NCBI GenBank assembly: GCA_025093985.1
Contig: JACAAK010000005.1
Location: 1,240,001-1,304,000, forward strand
From: Calvatia gigantea
Taxonomy: Eukaryota > Basidiomycota > Agaricomycetes > Agaricales > Lycoperdaceae
Length of the DNA stretch: 64,000 bases
Direction: 5' to 3'
The notes below the pieces were generated by a model. It saw only the letters and a program-made list of their open reading frames with translations. It was not told the origin of the DNA and ran no database searches. Position numbers and translations under genes: made by a program. Of this stretch, positions 31,235-41,800 are shown piece by piece (position 1 is the stretch's first letter; each line of letters begins with the position of its first letter).

Positions 31235-34200
31235 ACCCCGAGCCTGACGAGTTGAAGCGTTTCGTGAAGGGTAGATTACGTATTTTGTCCTTTAATGTAG
31301 CAAAGAATTATACATTGTTGGACACACTGCTAGAGTCTGAGAAAGACAACTTCGACATCATTTTCGTCCAGGAGCCACCCTGGCGAACGATTAGATCCGC
31401 CCCCTCGACGCTCGACGCCGAGGGTGAGCCCGTCATCGGAGCACCTAAGCACCCGGAGTGGTTGTATATGGTGAGGCCGGCCTCCACTGCGGAGGAGCGA
31501 GATCGACCGCGTGTTATGGCTTTTGTCCACACGCGGATCAAGAGACTGAGGCCCTCGCTTAGGCAGGACCTCATTGATCACCGGGATGTGATGGTTCTCA
31601 CCATCTTCAATCACGGTCGTGAACGCCACTTCATGAACGTCTACTCTGATGATGAGCACACTGCGATCAAGCTTCTCTATGAGAAGCGCGATTCTCTACC
31701 CCAGATGCATTACATGGGAGGCGATTTCAATTGCCATTCGCGTGAGTGGGACGATGGCGTCCCGCATCACCACCGACCCGCCCAGCAGCTTCTGGAAGCT
31801 GCCGACGACCTCGGCCTTGGGATCTGGTTGCCAGATTCCAGGGCTTCTACTCATGTACCTCGAGATCCGACCAAACGCCAATCGGTGATTGATCTGATCT
31901 TCGTCTCCGATCTCAGGTGGCGCATCGCGCGTCCCCAGATCAGATCGGATCTGACAGGCCCATCGGACCACCATCCGCTGTCTGTCACGATCCCTATCCG
32001 CCCTGAGGACATTACAAATGTCAGAAGGGCTTTCCCCAAGAACTCGGCAGCAACTGCGGAATTGCAGTTCCTGGATGAGATCAGAGAAGGGGTGTATGGT
32101 CTTCGTGATCATCCCCTTAATTCAGCTCGGGATGTTAATGTCCTGGCATCGGCCATTGGGTCGGTGTTCTCTGCAGCGTGGCATCGCCACACTGTGGAGG
32201 TGCACATCTCCGCAAAGTCTCAGCCCTGGTGGGATGAGGACTGCAGAGTCGCCCTTCAGGTCCATAGGGATTCTTCGGACCCTGCGGACTGGAAGGCATT
32301 TCGACGCGTTGTGGCGTCTAAGAAGCGCAAATTCTTTGATGAGAAGATCGAGGAAATTGCTGAGACCAACAAGCGCCCTTGGGACCTTATGGAATGGGTC
32401 AAGGCGCGCAAGTTGCCTGCGTGTGAGGCTATCTCCTATCAGGGGGTGCCTTGTCACACTATGGACTCCCTGTGGGAGGCCCTTCACGGTACCTACAACT
32501 CCGCTTCCGGGCGTGAGTGCGATACCCCCGTTATTGATCCGCTCCCTACGCTAACGCAACGGGAATGGGTGGACTTCTCAGCCAAGGAACTGACGGACGC
32601 GCTGTCCGCTTGCTCTAAGGTCTCTGCGCCGGGCCCCGACCACGTTACGTGGAGGATGCTCAAACAGATCGTGCTTGGGGATGCCCTGCCGGTCTTCGTA
32701 CGTCTAGCTAGCGCCTGTATTCGTTTAGGTTGCTGGCCAGAGTATTTTAAAGAATCTATGTCGGTTATTATCCCTAAGCCGGGTAAGCCTGCATACTCTA
32801 CACCCAAGGCCTTTAGGCCTATAGTTCTTCTCAACACGCTGGGTAAGCTGTTTGAGAAAATGATCGCGACTAGGCTCCAGTTTGACTCAGTCAAATTTGG
32901 GGTCTTTCACCCTAATCAGCTCGGAGGTGTGATCCAACGATCCACTGAGGATGCTGGCCTGATGCTTACCCACATCGTAAGAGCGGGTTGGGCCAAGGGC
33001 CTCAGGACTAGCGTTGTGGCTTTTGACATAGCGCAGTTCTTTCCATCATTGCACCATGATATGTTGGTGGCAATACTCCGCAAGCAAGGATTCGCCCCTG
33101 AGTTGGTCGAGTTCTTTGCGCACTACCTGGTAGGACGGAAGACCCAGTATTGCTGGGACTCCTTCAAGTCCGAACCATTTCCATCGGATGTGGGGGTGGG
33201 GCAGGGTTCTGCCCTCTCTCCCGTCCTGTCGGCCTTATACATAGCTCCGCTAATGTGGCTTTTCGACAGGGAGGCGTCACGTCTTGGGACGACTCTTCTG
33301 TCATATGTTGATGATGGCACCATCATTGCCCAGTCAAAGGACTGGGGGTCTAACCTTGTGGCTCTTAAGGAGGCATATGGTATTATATTCAGGCTCTTTG
33401 AGCGCTTCGCCTTGGTACTTGAGCATGACAAGTCTGAGGTCTTCCACTTCTCCCGTAAGCACGGGGATGATAATCCACCGATTGACCTGGGCTTTGCCCC
33501 GTTCACTGGTGATACGCCACTCCGGCCCAAGCCTTATTGGAGGTATTTGGGCTTCTATTTCGACCGCGCCCTTACCTTCAAGGAGCACGTTCGTTACTAT
33601 TCTACTAAAGCACTCTCCACGGTGAAAGCCATGAAGATGCTTGGTAATTCTACGAGGGGCTTGCGGCCTATGCAGAAGCGCCTCCTTTATCGGTCGTGTG
33701 TTGTTCCGATTGCGACATACGGCTTTAAACTCTGGTTCTTCAAGGGCTCTCGCTGTAAGGCGGCCCTTAAGAGTCTGAACGTCATGCAGAGACGGGTGGC
33801 CCTGTGGATTACAGGTGCCTTCCGGACTGCCCCTACTGGGGCCGCGGAGTCATTCGCGGGTCTCATACCTATCCAGCTTCATATACAGAAGCTTGCTGTC
33901 AGGTCGGACTACAGGATTAAGACACTGTCACCTAACCATCCTCTCAGGGCCCTTATGAGCCCTGAATACTCTGGGTCTGCTAAATTGCACACTCGTTCTA
34001 TCGGCCTTATGTCTCCTGCGATCCGCAAGAAGACTAAGGGCTCCTTAATCCAGGCTGACGCCAGCCTGGTGAACCTCGTCGAGGAATTTGAGCCTATGGC
34101 TTCAATTAATCGACCCGGATACCGCCTAATGGACTGCCACCCTGACCAGGTGTCGTTCATGGAGGTGAAACTCAATGCGGAGGGTAACACCGACCCTGAG

Positions 34201-35133
34201 CATATGTATGCTCTCAATGCGCGCCTTAGGGAGTGCAGGGAGGATCTCGGGATTGTCCATATGGCGACGGACGCAAGTCTGCCGCTCCATGGCAAGTTCC
34301 AGGCAGTTTCGTCTGCCCATGTCTACCGCCAGCGGGAGTGCCTTCGGGAGATCACTCGCGTGGCAGGCCGAGTTACAGCACCTGATGCTGAGCTCATGGC
34401 CATTGCGCTTGGCATTCATTTTGCTCTTAAGCAGGATGACGTCAGGCTTATACGGGTATTCACTGACTCTATTGCGTCAGCGAAGCTTGTAGTTGATCCG
34501 TCTACGCACTCCGGGCAGATGCTGTCCCAGGGAGTGTGTGTGGCGCTCAAACGATGGCTCTCTGGGGATCCCCGGAGGGGCGTTGAATTCCTCGCTGTCC
34601 CTTCTTCCGAGAAGTGGGAGTTCCACCATGCTGTTCACCGGCATGTTACCTCGTTCCCTCAGGTCGCTTATGGCCCGAGGCCGTTCACTTCTATTGCCCG
34701 CCTGCGCAGAGAGGCGGTCGATGACGTTCTGGAGTCATGGCGTCAGCTGTACTCCACCTCTTCCTACAAGGGGCACAGTAATATGGATCTTGCTTCCGGG
34801 GCAGATCCATCTGTTCCGGGGAAGCCGACCTACCTTTCTGGTGGGCCCTGGCTTCCTCATGTTAGCGGCTCTAACTCGCTGTGTGCGAGGGCCGTGCGTG
34901 CCGTTACTGGTCATGCTCCGATTGGGTCGTACCGTGTACGATTCTTTCCGAACGAAAGCGTTGGCTGCTCGTGTGGCGCCGCTCTCGAGGGGCGCTATCA
35001 CATTTTCGTCAGGTGTCCCAACCACAAGAGGGAGCTTGACAGACCTCCTCAGACCATTCGTGAGCTGATCGACTTCCTGAACGCGAACCCTGGTACTTTC
35101 GCGTTCAGACCAGATGATGCTGGGATCGGCTGA
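31231..35133 (+). CDS. LINE ORF2: endonuclease, reverse transcriptase, RNase H (copy K)
   Basis: 1,300 residues, apparently complete. Endonuclease: E48 in VQEPPW, GGDFNCH 163-169, SDHHPL 245-250. Reverse transcriptase: FRPIVLLN 528-535, D599 in AFDIAQFF, GQGSALSP 657-664, YVDD 692-695. RNase H: D1013, E1054 and D1079 (TDAS, AELM, FTDS); the usual final GNxxAD box is not recognisable. C-terminal knuckle: C1246, C1248, H1257, C1262. The enzyme nicks chromosomal DNA and primes cDNA synthesis on LINE RNA. Translation probably depends on reinitiation after ORF1. Confidence 0.95.
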   Translation: MNPEPDELKRFVKGRLRILSFNVAKNYTLLDTLLESEKDNFDIIFVQEPPWRTIRSAPSTLDAEGEPVIGAPKHPEWLYMVRPASTAEERDRPRVMAFVHTRIKRLRPSLRQDLIDHRDVMVLTIFNHGRERHFMNVYSDDEHTAIKLLYEKRDSLPQMHYMGGDFNCHSREWDDGVPHHHRPAQQLLEAADDLGLGIWLPDSRASTHVPRDPTKRQSVIDLIFVSDLRWRIARPQIRSDLTGPSDHHPLSVTIPIRPEDITNVRRAFPKNSAATAELQFLDEIREGVYGLRDHPLNSARDVNVLASAIGSVFSAAWHRHTVEVHISAKSQPWWDEDCRVALQVHRDSSDPADWKAFRRVVASKKRKFFDEKIEEIAETNKRPWDLMEWVKARKLPACEAISYQGVPCHTMDSLWEALHGTYNSASGRECDTPVIDPLPTLTQREWVDFSAKELTDALSACSKVSAPGPDHVTWRMLKQIVLGDALPVFVRLASACIRLGCWPEYFKESMSVIIPKPGKPAYSTPKAFRPIVLLNTLGKLFEKMIATRLQFDSVKFGVFHPNQLGGVIQRSTEDAGLMLTHIVRAGWAKGLRTSVVAFDIAQFFPSLHHDMLVAILRKQGFAPELVEFFAHYLVGRKTQYCWDSFKSEPFPSDVGVGQGSALSPVLSALYIAPLMWLFDREASRLGTTLLSYVDDGTIIAQSKDWGSNLVALKEAYGIIFRLFERFALVLEHDKSEVFHFSRKHGDDNPPIDLGFAPFTGDTPLRPKPYWRYLGFYFDRALTFKEHVRYYSTKALSTVKAMKMLGNSTRGLRPMQKRLLYRSCVVPIATYGFKLWFFKGSRCKAALKSLNVMQRRVALWITGAFRTAPTGAAESFAGLIPIQLHIQKLAVRSDYRIKTLSPNHPLRALMSPEYSGSAKLHTRSIGLMSPAIRKKTKGSLIQADASLVNLVEEFEPMASINRPGYRLMDCHPDQVSFMEVKLNAEGNTDPEHMYALNARLRECREDLGIVHMATDASLPLHGKFQAVSSAHVYRQRECLREITRVAGRVTAPDAELMAIALGIHFALKQDDVRLIRVFTDSIASAKLVVDPSTHSGQMLSQGVCVALKRWLSGDPRRGVEFLAVPSSEKWEFHHAVHRHVTSFPQVAYGPRPFTSIARLRREAVDDVLESWRQLYSTSSYKGHSNMDLASGADPSVPGKPTYLSGGPWLPHVSGSNSLCARAVRAVTGHAPIGSYRVRFFPNESVGCSCGAALEGRYHIFVRCPNHKRELDRPPQTIRELIDFLNANPGTFAFRPDDAGIG

Positions 35134-35568
35134 GCTGGCGCGCGTGGGGGGTCCCTGCGGTGTCGCTGGTCTTCTGACCTACTAGGTGGAGAAGTCGCAA
35201 GGCAACAGGGGTTGGGTCCCTGGGGGGTGCTTCTGGCCTTGGCTAGTGGTGCTTCTTTCCTGGGCCTGGTTAGGGGCTTCGTGGGGGGCGGAGGCGTAAA
35301 ATAACGGGGGTGGGGTCCCCGGGTGGCAGTGCGGGTTCGTCCTGCTAAGCTGCTTTCTTGGGCACCGTCTAGGCGGCGCTTCGAGTTGCTACCCTGCCCG
35401 CTGTGTTGCTCTGGATCAGGGCTGGGCTGATACCCTTTCACTTGGGAAGTTGGGGGTAAGGTGGCTCCAAGCGGGGGCTCCTTGCGCTGGCTCTCCTGAT
35501 TACATCTGTCCCCTCTCGGGCGCTTGGCTGCCGCTGCCGCTGGGCTCGCCGCTTGTGGGATGATCAGG

Positions 35569-35591
35569 GCACCGCCGCAGAGCGGCGGTGC
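35569..35591 (+). other. Conserved 3'UTR hairpin (copy K)
   Basis: Perfect 10-bp stem GCACCGCCGC / GCGGCGGTGC with a 3-nt AGA loop, same position in the 3'UTR as in copy F. The stem differs from copy F by a matched pair (C-G here, T-A there), which supports selection on the RNA fold. Confidence 0.72.
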
Positions 35592-35872
35592 GTCACTGGG
35601 TGTACACCACAAGACCTGGGCGACTGGGTCTTCCTCAGTGTGATGGGCATTTCGGGCAACCGGGGGATTTGGCAAGTAAGGGGTGGTCTGGTCGGGTCTG
35701 AGTTAGTGCTTGGGTTGGGTTGGGCCGCTTCTGAACAGTAGATTACTCTTAACTCATCGGACCTTGTAGCTGGGGCTTTGTACTTAGCTACACGCGGACT
35801 GCGATCAGGCACCGCGTTATAAATTGGCGCAAGCCATGATTTAAAAAAAAAAAAAAAAAAAAATAAGGGCCA

Positions 35873-38750
35873 CAATCCTGAGGTCCTCCCTGCACTCCCT
35901 AAGGCGCGCGTTGAGAGCATACATATGCTCGGGGTCAGTGTTACCCTCCGCATTGAGCTTCACCTCCATGAACGACACCTGCTCAGGGTGGCAGTCCATC
36001 AGGCGGTATCCGGGTCGATTAATTGAAGCCATAGGCTCAAACTCCTCGACGAGGTTCACCAGGTTGGCATCAGCCTGGATTAAGGAGCCCTTAGTCTTCT
36101 TGCAACTCGCAGGAGACATAAGGCCGATAGAACGAGTGTGCAGTTTAGCAGACCCAGAATATTCAGGGCTCATAAGGGCCCTGAGAGGATGGTTAGGTGA
36201 CAGGGTCTTAATCCTGTAATCCGACCTGACAGCAAGCTTCTGTATATGAAGCTGGATAGGTATAAGACCCGCGAATGACTCTGCGGCCCCAGTAGGAGCA
36301 GTCCGGAAAGCACCTGTAATCCACAGGGCCACCTGTCTTTGCATGACGTTCAGGCTCTTAAGGGCCGCCTTACAGCGAGAGCCCTTGAAGAACCAGAGTT
36401 TAAAGCCATATGTCGCAATGGGGACAACACATGACCGATAAAGGAGGCGCTTCTGCATAGGCCGCAAGCCCCTCGTAGAGTTACCAAGCATCTTCATGGC
36501 TTTCACCGTAGAGAGTGCTTTAGTAGAGTAATAACGAACATGCTCCTTGAAAGTAAGGGCACGGTCGAAGTAGAAGCCCAAATACCTCCAATAAGGCTTG
36601 GGCCGGAGCGGCGTATCACCAGTGAACGGGGCAAAGCCCAGGTCAATTGGTGGATTATCATCCCCGTGCCTACGGGAGAAGTGAAAGACCTCGGACTTGT
36701 CATGCTCAAGTACCAGGGCGAAGCGCTCAAAGAGCCTGAATATAATACCATATGCCTCCTTAAGAGCCACAAGGTTAGATCCCCAGTCCTTCGACTGGGC
36801 AATGATGGTGCCATCATCGACATATGACAGAAGAGTCGTCCCCAGACGTGACGCCTCCCTGTTGAAAAGCCACATTAGCGGAGCTATGTATAAGGCCGAC
36901 AGGACGGGAGAGAGGGCAGATCCCTGCCCCACCCCCACATCCGATGGAAATGGTTCGGACTTGAAAGAGTCCCAGCAGTACTGGGTCTTCCGTCCTACCA
37001 GGTAGTGCGCAAAGAACTCAACCAACTCAGGGGCGAATCCTTGCTTGCGGAGTATTGCCACCAGCATATCATGGTGCAATGACGGGAAGAACTGCGCTAT
37101 GTCAAAAGCCACAACGCTAGTCCTGAGGCCCTTAGCCCAACCCGCTCTTACAATGTGGGTCAGCATCAGGCCAGCATCCTCAGTGGATCGTTGGATCACA
37201 CCTCCGAGCTGATTAGGATGAAAGACCCCAAATTTGACAGAGTCAAACTGGAGCCTAGTCGCGATCATTTTCTCAAACAGCTTACCCAGCGTGTTGAGAA
37301 GAACTATAGGCCTAAAGGCCTTGGGTGTAGAATATGCAGGCTTACCCGGCTTAGGGATAATAACCGACATAGATTCTTTAAAATACTCCGGCCAGCAACC
37401 TAAACGAATACAGGCGCTAGCTAGACGTATGAAGACCGGCAGGGCATCCCCCAGCACGATCTGTTTAAGCATCCTCCACGTAACGTGGTCAGGGCCCGGC
37501 GCAGAGACCTTAGAGCAGGCAGACAACGCGTCCACCAGCTCCTTGGCTGAGAAGTCCACCCATTCCCGCCGCGTTAGCGTAGGGAGCGGATCAATAACAG
37601 GGGTATCACACTCACGCCCGGAAGCGGAGTTGTAGGTACCGTGAAGGGCCTCCCATAGGGAGTCCATAGTGTGACAAGGCTCCCCCTGATAGGAGATAGC
37701 CTCACATGCAGGCAACTTGCGCGCCTTGACCCATTCCATAAGGTCCCAAGGGCGCTTGTTGGTCTCAGCAATTTCCTCAATCTTCTCATCAAAGAATTTG
37801 CGCTTCTTAGACGCCACAACGCGTCGAAATGCCTTCCAGTCCGCAGGGTCCGAAGAATCCCTATGGGCCTGAAGGGTGACTCTGCAATCCTCATCCCACC
37901 AGGGTTGAGACTTTGCGGAAATGTGCACCTCCACAGTGTGGCGATGCCACGCTGCAGAGAACACTGACCCAATGGCCGATGCCAGGACGTTAACATCCCG
38001 AGCTGAATTAAGGGGATGATCACGAAGACCATACACCCCTTCTCTGATCTCATCCAGGAACTGCAATTCCGCAGTCGCTGCCGAGTTCTTGGGGAAAGCC
38101 CTTCTGACATTCGTGATGTCTTCAGGGCGGATAGGGATCGTGACAGACAGTGGATGGTGGTCCGACGGGCCTGTTAGATCCGATCTGATCTGGGGGCGCG
38201 CAATGTGCCACCTGAGATCGGAGATAAAGATCAGATCAATCACCGATTGGCGCTTGGTCGGATCTCGAGGTACATGAGTAGGAGCCCTGGAATCTGGTAA
38301 CCAGATCCCAAGGCCAAGGTCGTCGGCAGCTTCCAGGAGCTGCTGGGCGGGTCGGTGGTGATGCAGGACACCATCGTCCCACTCACGCGAATGGCAATTG
38401 AAATCGCCCCCCATGTAATGCATCTGGGGTAGAGAATCGCGCTTCTCATAGAGAAGCTTGATCGCAGTGTGCTCATCATCAGAATAGACATTCATGAAAT
38501 GGTGTTCACGGCCGTGATTGAAGATGGTAAGAACCATTGCATCCCGGTGATCAACGAGGTCCCACCTAAGCGAGGGCCTCAGTCTCTTGATCCGCGTGTG
38601 GACAAAAGCCATGACACGCAGTCGATCTCGCTCCTCTGCAGTAGAGGCCGGCCTCACCATATATAACCACTCAGGGTGCTTAGGTGCTCTGATGACAGGC
38701 TCACCCTCGGCATCGAGCGTTGAGGGGGCGGATCTAATCGTTCGCCAGGG
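35873..38750 (-). pseudogene. LINE copy I, part 3: ORF2 endonuclease to RT
   Basis: Long open ORF2 segment from the start of the endonuclease (WRTIRSAP, 38750) to RECREDLRIV (35873), including GGDFNCH, SDHHPL, FRPIVLLN, AFDIAQFF, GQGSALSP and SYVDDG. No stop is seen within it. The N-terminal 50 residues of ORF2 and all of ORF1 are missing: at 38750 the sequence switches to plus-strand 3'UTR (copy L). The C-terminal part of the same copy lies at 26815-27069 and 24488-25792. Confidence 0.85.
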
Positions 38751-39188
38751 TTCGCTTGGGAAGTTGGGGGTAAGGCGGCTCCAAGCGGGGGCTCCTTGCA
38801 CTGGCTCTCCTGACTACACCTGTCCCCCTGAGGGCACTTGGCTGCTGTTGCTGCTAGGTCTGCCTCTTGAGGGATGATCAGGGCACCGTCGCGCTGCGAC
38901 GGTGCGTCACTGGGTGTACACCACAAGACCTGGGCAACTGGGTCTTCTTCAGTGTGATGGGCATTTCGGGCGACCGGAGGATTTAGCAAGTAAGGGGGGG
39001 TCTGGTTTGGTCTGGGTGGGTGTTATGCCTGGCTTGGGTTGGGTTGGGCTCCTTCTGAACAGTAGATTACTCTTAACTCATTGGACTTTGTAGTTGGGGC
39101 GTTGTACTTAGCTACATGTGGACTGCGATCGGGCACCGCGTTATAAATTGGCGCAAGCCATGAATTAAAAAAAAAAAAAAAAAAAAAA
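38751..39188 (+). mobile_element. LINE copy L: 3'UTR-only fragment with poly(A)
   Basis: 438 bp made of the last part of the LINE 3'UTR, with its hairpin at 38883-38905 (GCACCGTCGC stem) and a 22-nt poly(A) at 39167-39188. It is a severely 5'-truncated insertion. Both flanks are minus-strand ORF2, but of different regions (start of EN on the left, after RNase H on the right), and no target duplication is found, so a deletion or rearrangement accompanied it. Confidence 0.85.
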
Positions 39189-39594
39189 TAGAAGTGAACG
39201 GCCTCGGGCCATAAGCGACCTGAGGGAACGAGGTGACATGCCGGTGCATAGCATGGTGGAACTCCCACTTCTCGGAAGAAGGGACAGCGAGAAATTCAAT
39301 GCTCCTCTGGGGATCCCCAGAGAGCCATCGTTTAAGCACCACACATACCCCTTGGGACAGCATCTGCCCAGAATGTGTAGATGGATCAACCGCGAGCTTC
39401 GCTGATGCAATAGAATCAGTGAACACATGTATGAGCCTGACATCATCCTGCTTAAGAGCAAAATGAACACCAAGTGCAACGGCCATGAGCTCAGCATCAG
39501 GTGCTGTAACTCGACCTGCCACGTGAGTGATCTCATGGAGACACTCACACTGGCGATAGACATGGGCAGATGAGACTGCCTGGAACTTGCCATG
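39189..39594 (-). pseudogene. LINE copy M, part 1: ORF2 RNase H region
   Basis: ORF2 fragment from HGKFQAVSSAHVYRQ to RPFTSI. It is continuous with 46272-46966 once the Ngaro-like element (39595-46272) is removed: the joint restores the family codons SLPLHGKFQ exactly. Confidence 0.9.
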
Positions 39595-39747
39595 GATTAG
39601 AGATCTGCCACTAATGAGGTACGAGTGACGGCAGCAGAGTGCTGTCTTTGTAGGACCAGTCACGGTCACGAAGGACAGCACTCCTGTCCTTCTACCTCAT
39701 CGGCGTGGCCTGGTCCTGCTCGCCTGTCCTCAGGCTCTCGCTTTTCT
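39595..39747 (+). repeat. Ngaro-like split repeat A1
   Basis: 153-bp left-end repeat, starting GATTAGAGATCTGCC and ending CTCGCTTTTCT. It matches A2 (45781-45933) with one difference (C/T near 39630). It contains a stem-loop, AGTGCTGTC paired with GACAGCACT, and probably the promoter. Confidence 0.95.
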
Positions 39748-39812
39748 ACACTGCTTCGCTATATTTATTTACCCTCGAGTCTCCTACTCTCTGGCAACAC
39801 TCACACGTCGCA

Positions 39813-40185
39813 ATGCCAGCCAATGAGGAACAAGACCAACAACCCCCCGACTACGCAGGGGAACAATACCTTGTAGCAAGGCAACAGCTGATGATAGGAA
39901 CCGGCCTATCCGAAGAAGAGGTCATCCTCCAACTCACAGAGGCCTGGACAGCAGCTCAGCATAGACGCCGGCAGCATGAGGAGGACCGAAACCAGCAACC
40001 CCCGAACGAGAGGGAACCCCAACCAGAGCCGCAGCCGGAACCACTGCCTCTTCCACCAGGGGACAAGAGGAGAGTACCCCGCATCGAAGAAGGACTCATG
40101 ATCTCCGACAAAAGGGCTCTCGAACCTTCAGACTATGCCCTCTCCAAGCTCCGTAAATTCCAGTACGTTGAGCTTTGGTACTTCA
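39813..40185 (+). pseudogene. Ngaro-like gag ORF, N-terminal part
   Basis: Starts at ATG 39813 (MPANEEQDQQPPDYAG) after the A1 repeat. The 124-codon segment is acidic and proline-rich (EPQPEPQPEP, LPLPPGDKRR) and ends in YVELWYFT, where a LINE fragment has been inserted. It shows no enzymatic motif; position and the downstream zinc-knuckle exon indicate gag. The reading continues after the insertion at 41188. Confidence 0.7.
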
Positions 40186-41187
40186 CGCGCCAAAGCTGGC
40201 ACGAGTGAGAGTCAGCGCGGTGCTCGCCACCGCAGTTCAGACACTTGAATTTGTGGGGACATGGCTGTCCCTCGGGGGTAGCCTTGTTGAGATCCTTAGG
40301 ATGACAACAGCCGGCGACGGCGCGGTGGTTCTCAGAGGTGTGAGGCCCAGCGCAGATAGGGCACCTGTTCGACCTGGATCGACAGATAGCGGTGGGGTGG
40401 CCCCAGTACCAGCAGCGCTGACACCAGGGGACCCCGGTACGGGCGGAAGCCTGCTGCACACGGCAGGAGTGCGTTCCAATTTGGACGGTGCGCCCCACGA
40501 GACGCTTCATCCGGGTGCCGGTCTTGGAGTCGGCTAGGTCGAGCCAAGCTGTGCAAGTGTCAGAGCTGGCGGAATTGTGCGAAATGCGCGGGGTATGAGA
40601 CAGCATGGCGAAGTCCTCGCGATGCGGAGACTTCGACAGATGGCCCAGGAGGCGTTCGACAGTCATGGCCTTGCGGCCAAGCTCGTCGATGAAAGGGATA
40701 TCCACGATCCTGATGTAGGACGTGGAGTCGGGGACACGGAGCTGGAGCTTAACGCCCTCAGCAACCGCCTTGTGAGCCCATTCGTCGATGATGGCGACAT
40801 CCTTCGGAGTAGGGGCGAAATTAGTGAGCAGCGACCAGGAGTTGGCCGTGCTCGAGCGAACCGACTCGATCCTGCAACGGACGCGAGCTTGCACGAGGCC
40901 TCTGTTGATAACTTCAACAAAGTGGTTGGTCTGAGGGCGGGGGGCACCTTCCGGCACGGCGACCGCGGTCATGAGGAGTTGCCGACGGTTGGGACCAGCC
41001 GTGACATTGTCGGGGCGTTTGGACTTGCCTTGCACCGAGGGTTCAGCCTCCCGAGCCATAGCTACGACTCGTTTAGGCTCAAGTTCTGGGAACGACTGCG
41101 CAACGCGCACAGCCGTAACCACAGGGATCTGGGCAGATTTGCCCTTACCAGAGGAAGATAGCGTCTGCGCGTACGAGGACGGCACTT
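40186..41187 (-). mobile_element. LINE ORF1 internal fragment inserted in Ngaro-like gag
   Basis: About 1 kb of LINE ORF1 in antisense, covering PSSYAQTLSS through the three zinc knuckles to HSCQLWR. It is open and very close to copies F and K, so the transfer is recent. It has neither a LINE 5' end nor a 3'UTR or poly(A), and only CAC is shared at the two joints. This suggests patch repair or template switching and not ordinary retrotransposition. Confidence 0.85.
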
Positions 41188-41640
41188 ACATGGCTGCAGA
41201 GAAGCTGCCCATCTGGGACTTCCCGCAAACCCCGACACACTTTCCTTCACATGCGTTGACAACGTGCTCGAGCTACAACCATCACGGGCAATCTCACACT
41301 CGAAGGACGTCATCCAAGATCAGCACCTCTCCTAGGCAGACATGACAGCGGCGAAGAATAACATGATGACCACATGCGTGGCTGTGGTGGTCGTGGTGGT
41401 CCGATGACTACCTCGTCCCGCTAATGAGATTCTACATCGCACTCGACACCCATCCGATTCGAAAGGAACGCCACGGTGACCAAGCTCTCCTCGCCTATCA
41501 GGCAGAAGTCCGTAGGAGCTGGCACCAAGAGATGCTGAAAGGAGAGGAACACAAGCTCTTCGACATCTCGATCATCAGTCAGGAGCGCCTAAAAGCCATC
41601 GAAGACAATCTTTACAAGCAACGCCGAGAGCAAACCCTAG
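41188..41640 (+). pseudogene. Ngaro-like gag ORF, middle part
   Basis: Continuation of gag after the LINE fragment. One frame reads VLELQPSRAISHSKDVIQDQHLS, a TAG at about 41333 (probably from TGG), then ADMTAAKNNMM. After a short low-complexity stretch the frame MRFYIALDTHPIRKERHGDQALLAYQAEVRRSW... (from 41424) follows, ending REQTLAE near 41645. A pyrimidine-rich, GT...AG-bounded stretch (about 41646-41818) may be an intron leading to the zinc-knuckle segment. The frames are damaged, so exact joins are uncertain. Confidence 0.55.
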
Positions 41641-41800
41641 CTGAGTCAGTTTTTCTCTCCTCATTTCCCAAAAACATGTGGCTCACCTTTTTCCTCTCCC
41701 CCCCCCTTTTCTGCCTTTTCCATATCTCCCCGCTCCAACCGCTCCAACCGCCCCACTCCGCTGCAAACCCTGCCTGCCGTGGTCTTGACTACTCAATGGG

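Larger units (their letters stand above)
29006..35863 (+). mobile_element. LINE copy K: full-length, both ORFs open
   Basis: Complete 6.86-kb LINE: 5'UTR 29006-29128, ORF1 29129-31234, ORF2 31231-35133, 3'UTR 35134-35842 and poly(A) to about 35863. A perfect 15-bp target duplication, ATAAGGGCCACAATC, flanks it (28991-29005 and 35864-35878). That target spans the junction of copies J and I, so K is younger than both. No nonsense or frameshift change is seen. It is the best reference copy in the window. Confidence 0.95.

Noticed and set aside
36697..37635. Many open frames of 90-190 codons on the strand opposite ORF1 and ORF2 (also at 19382-20320, 33123-33530, 62504-63893)
   Set aside because: They recur at the same place in each copy only because the sense strand is conserved. 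They have no domains and are broken by silent changes between copies.
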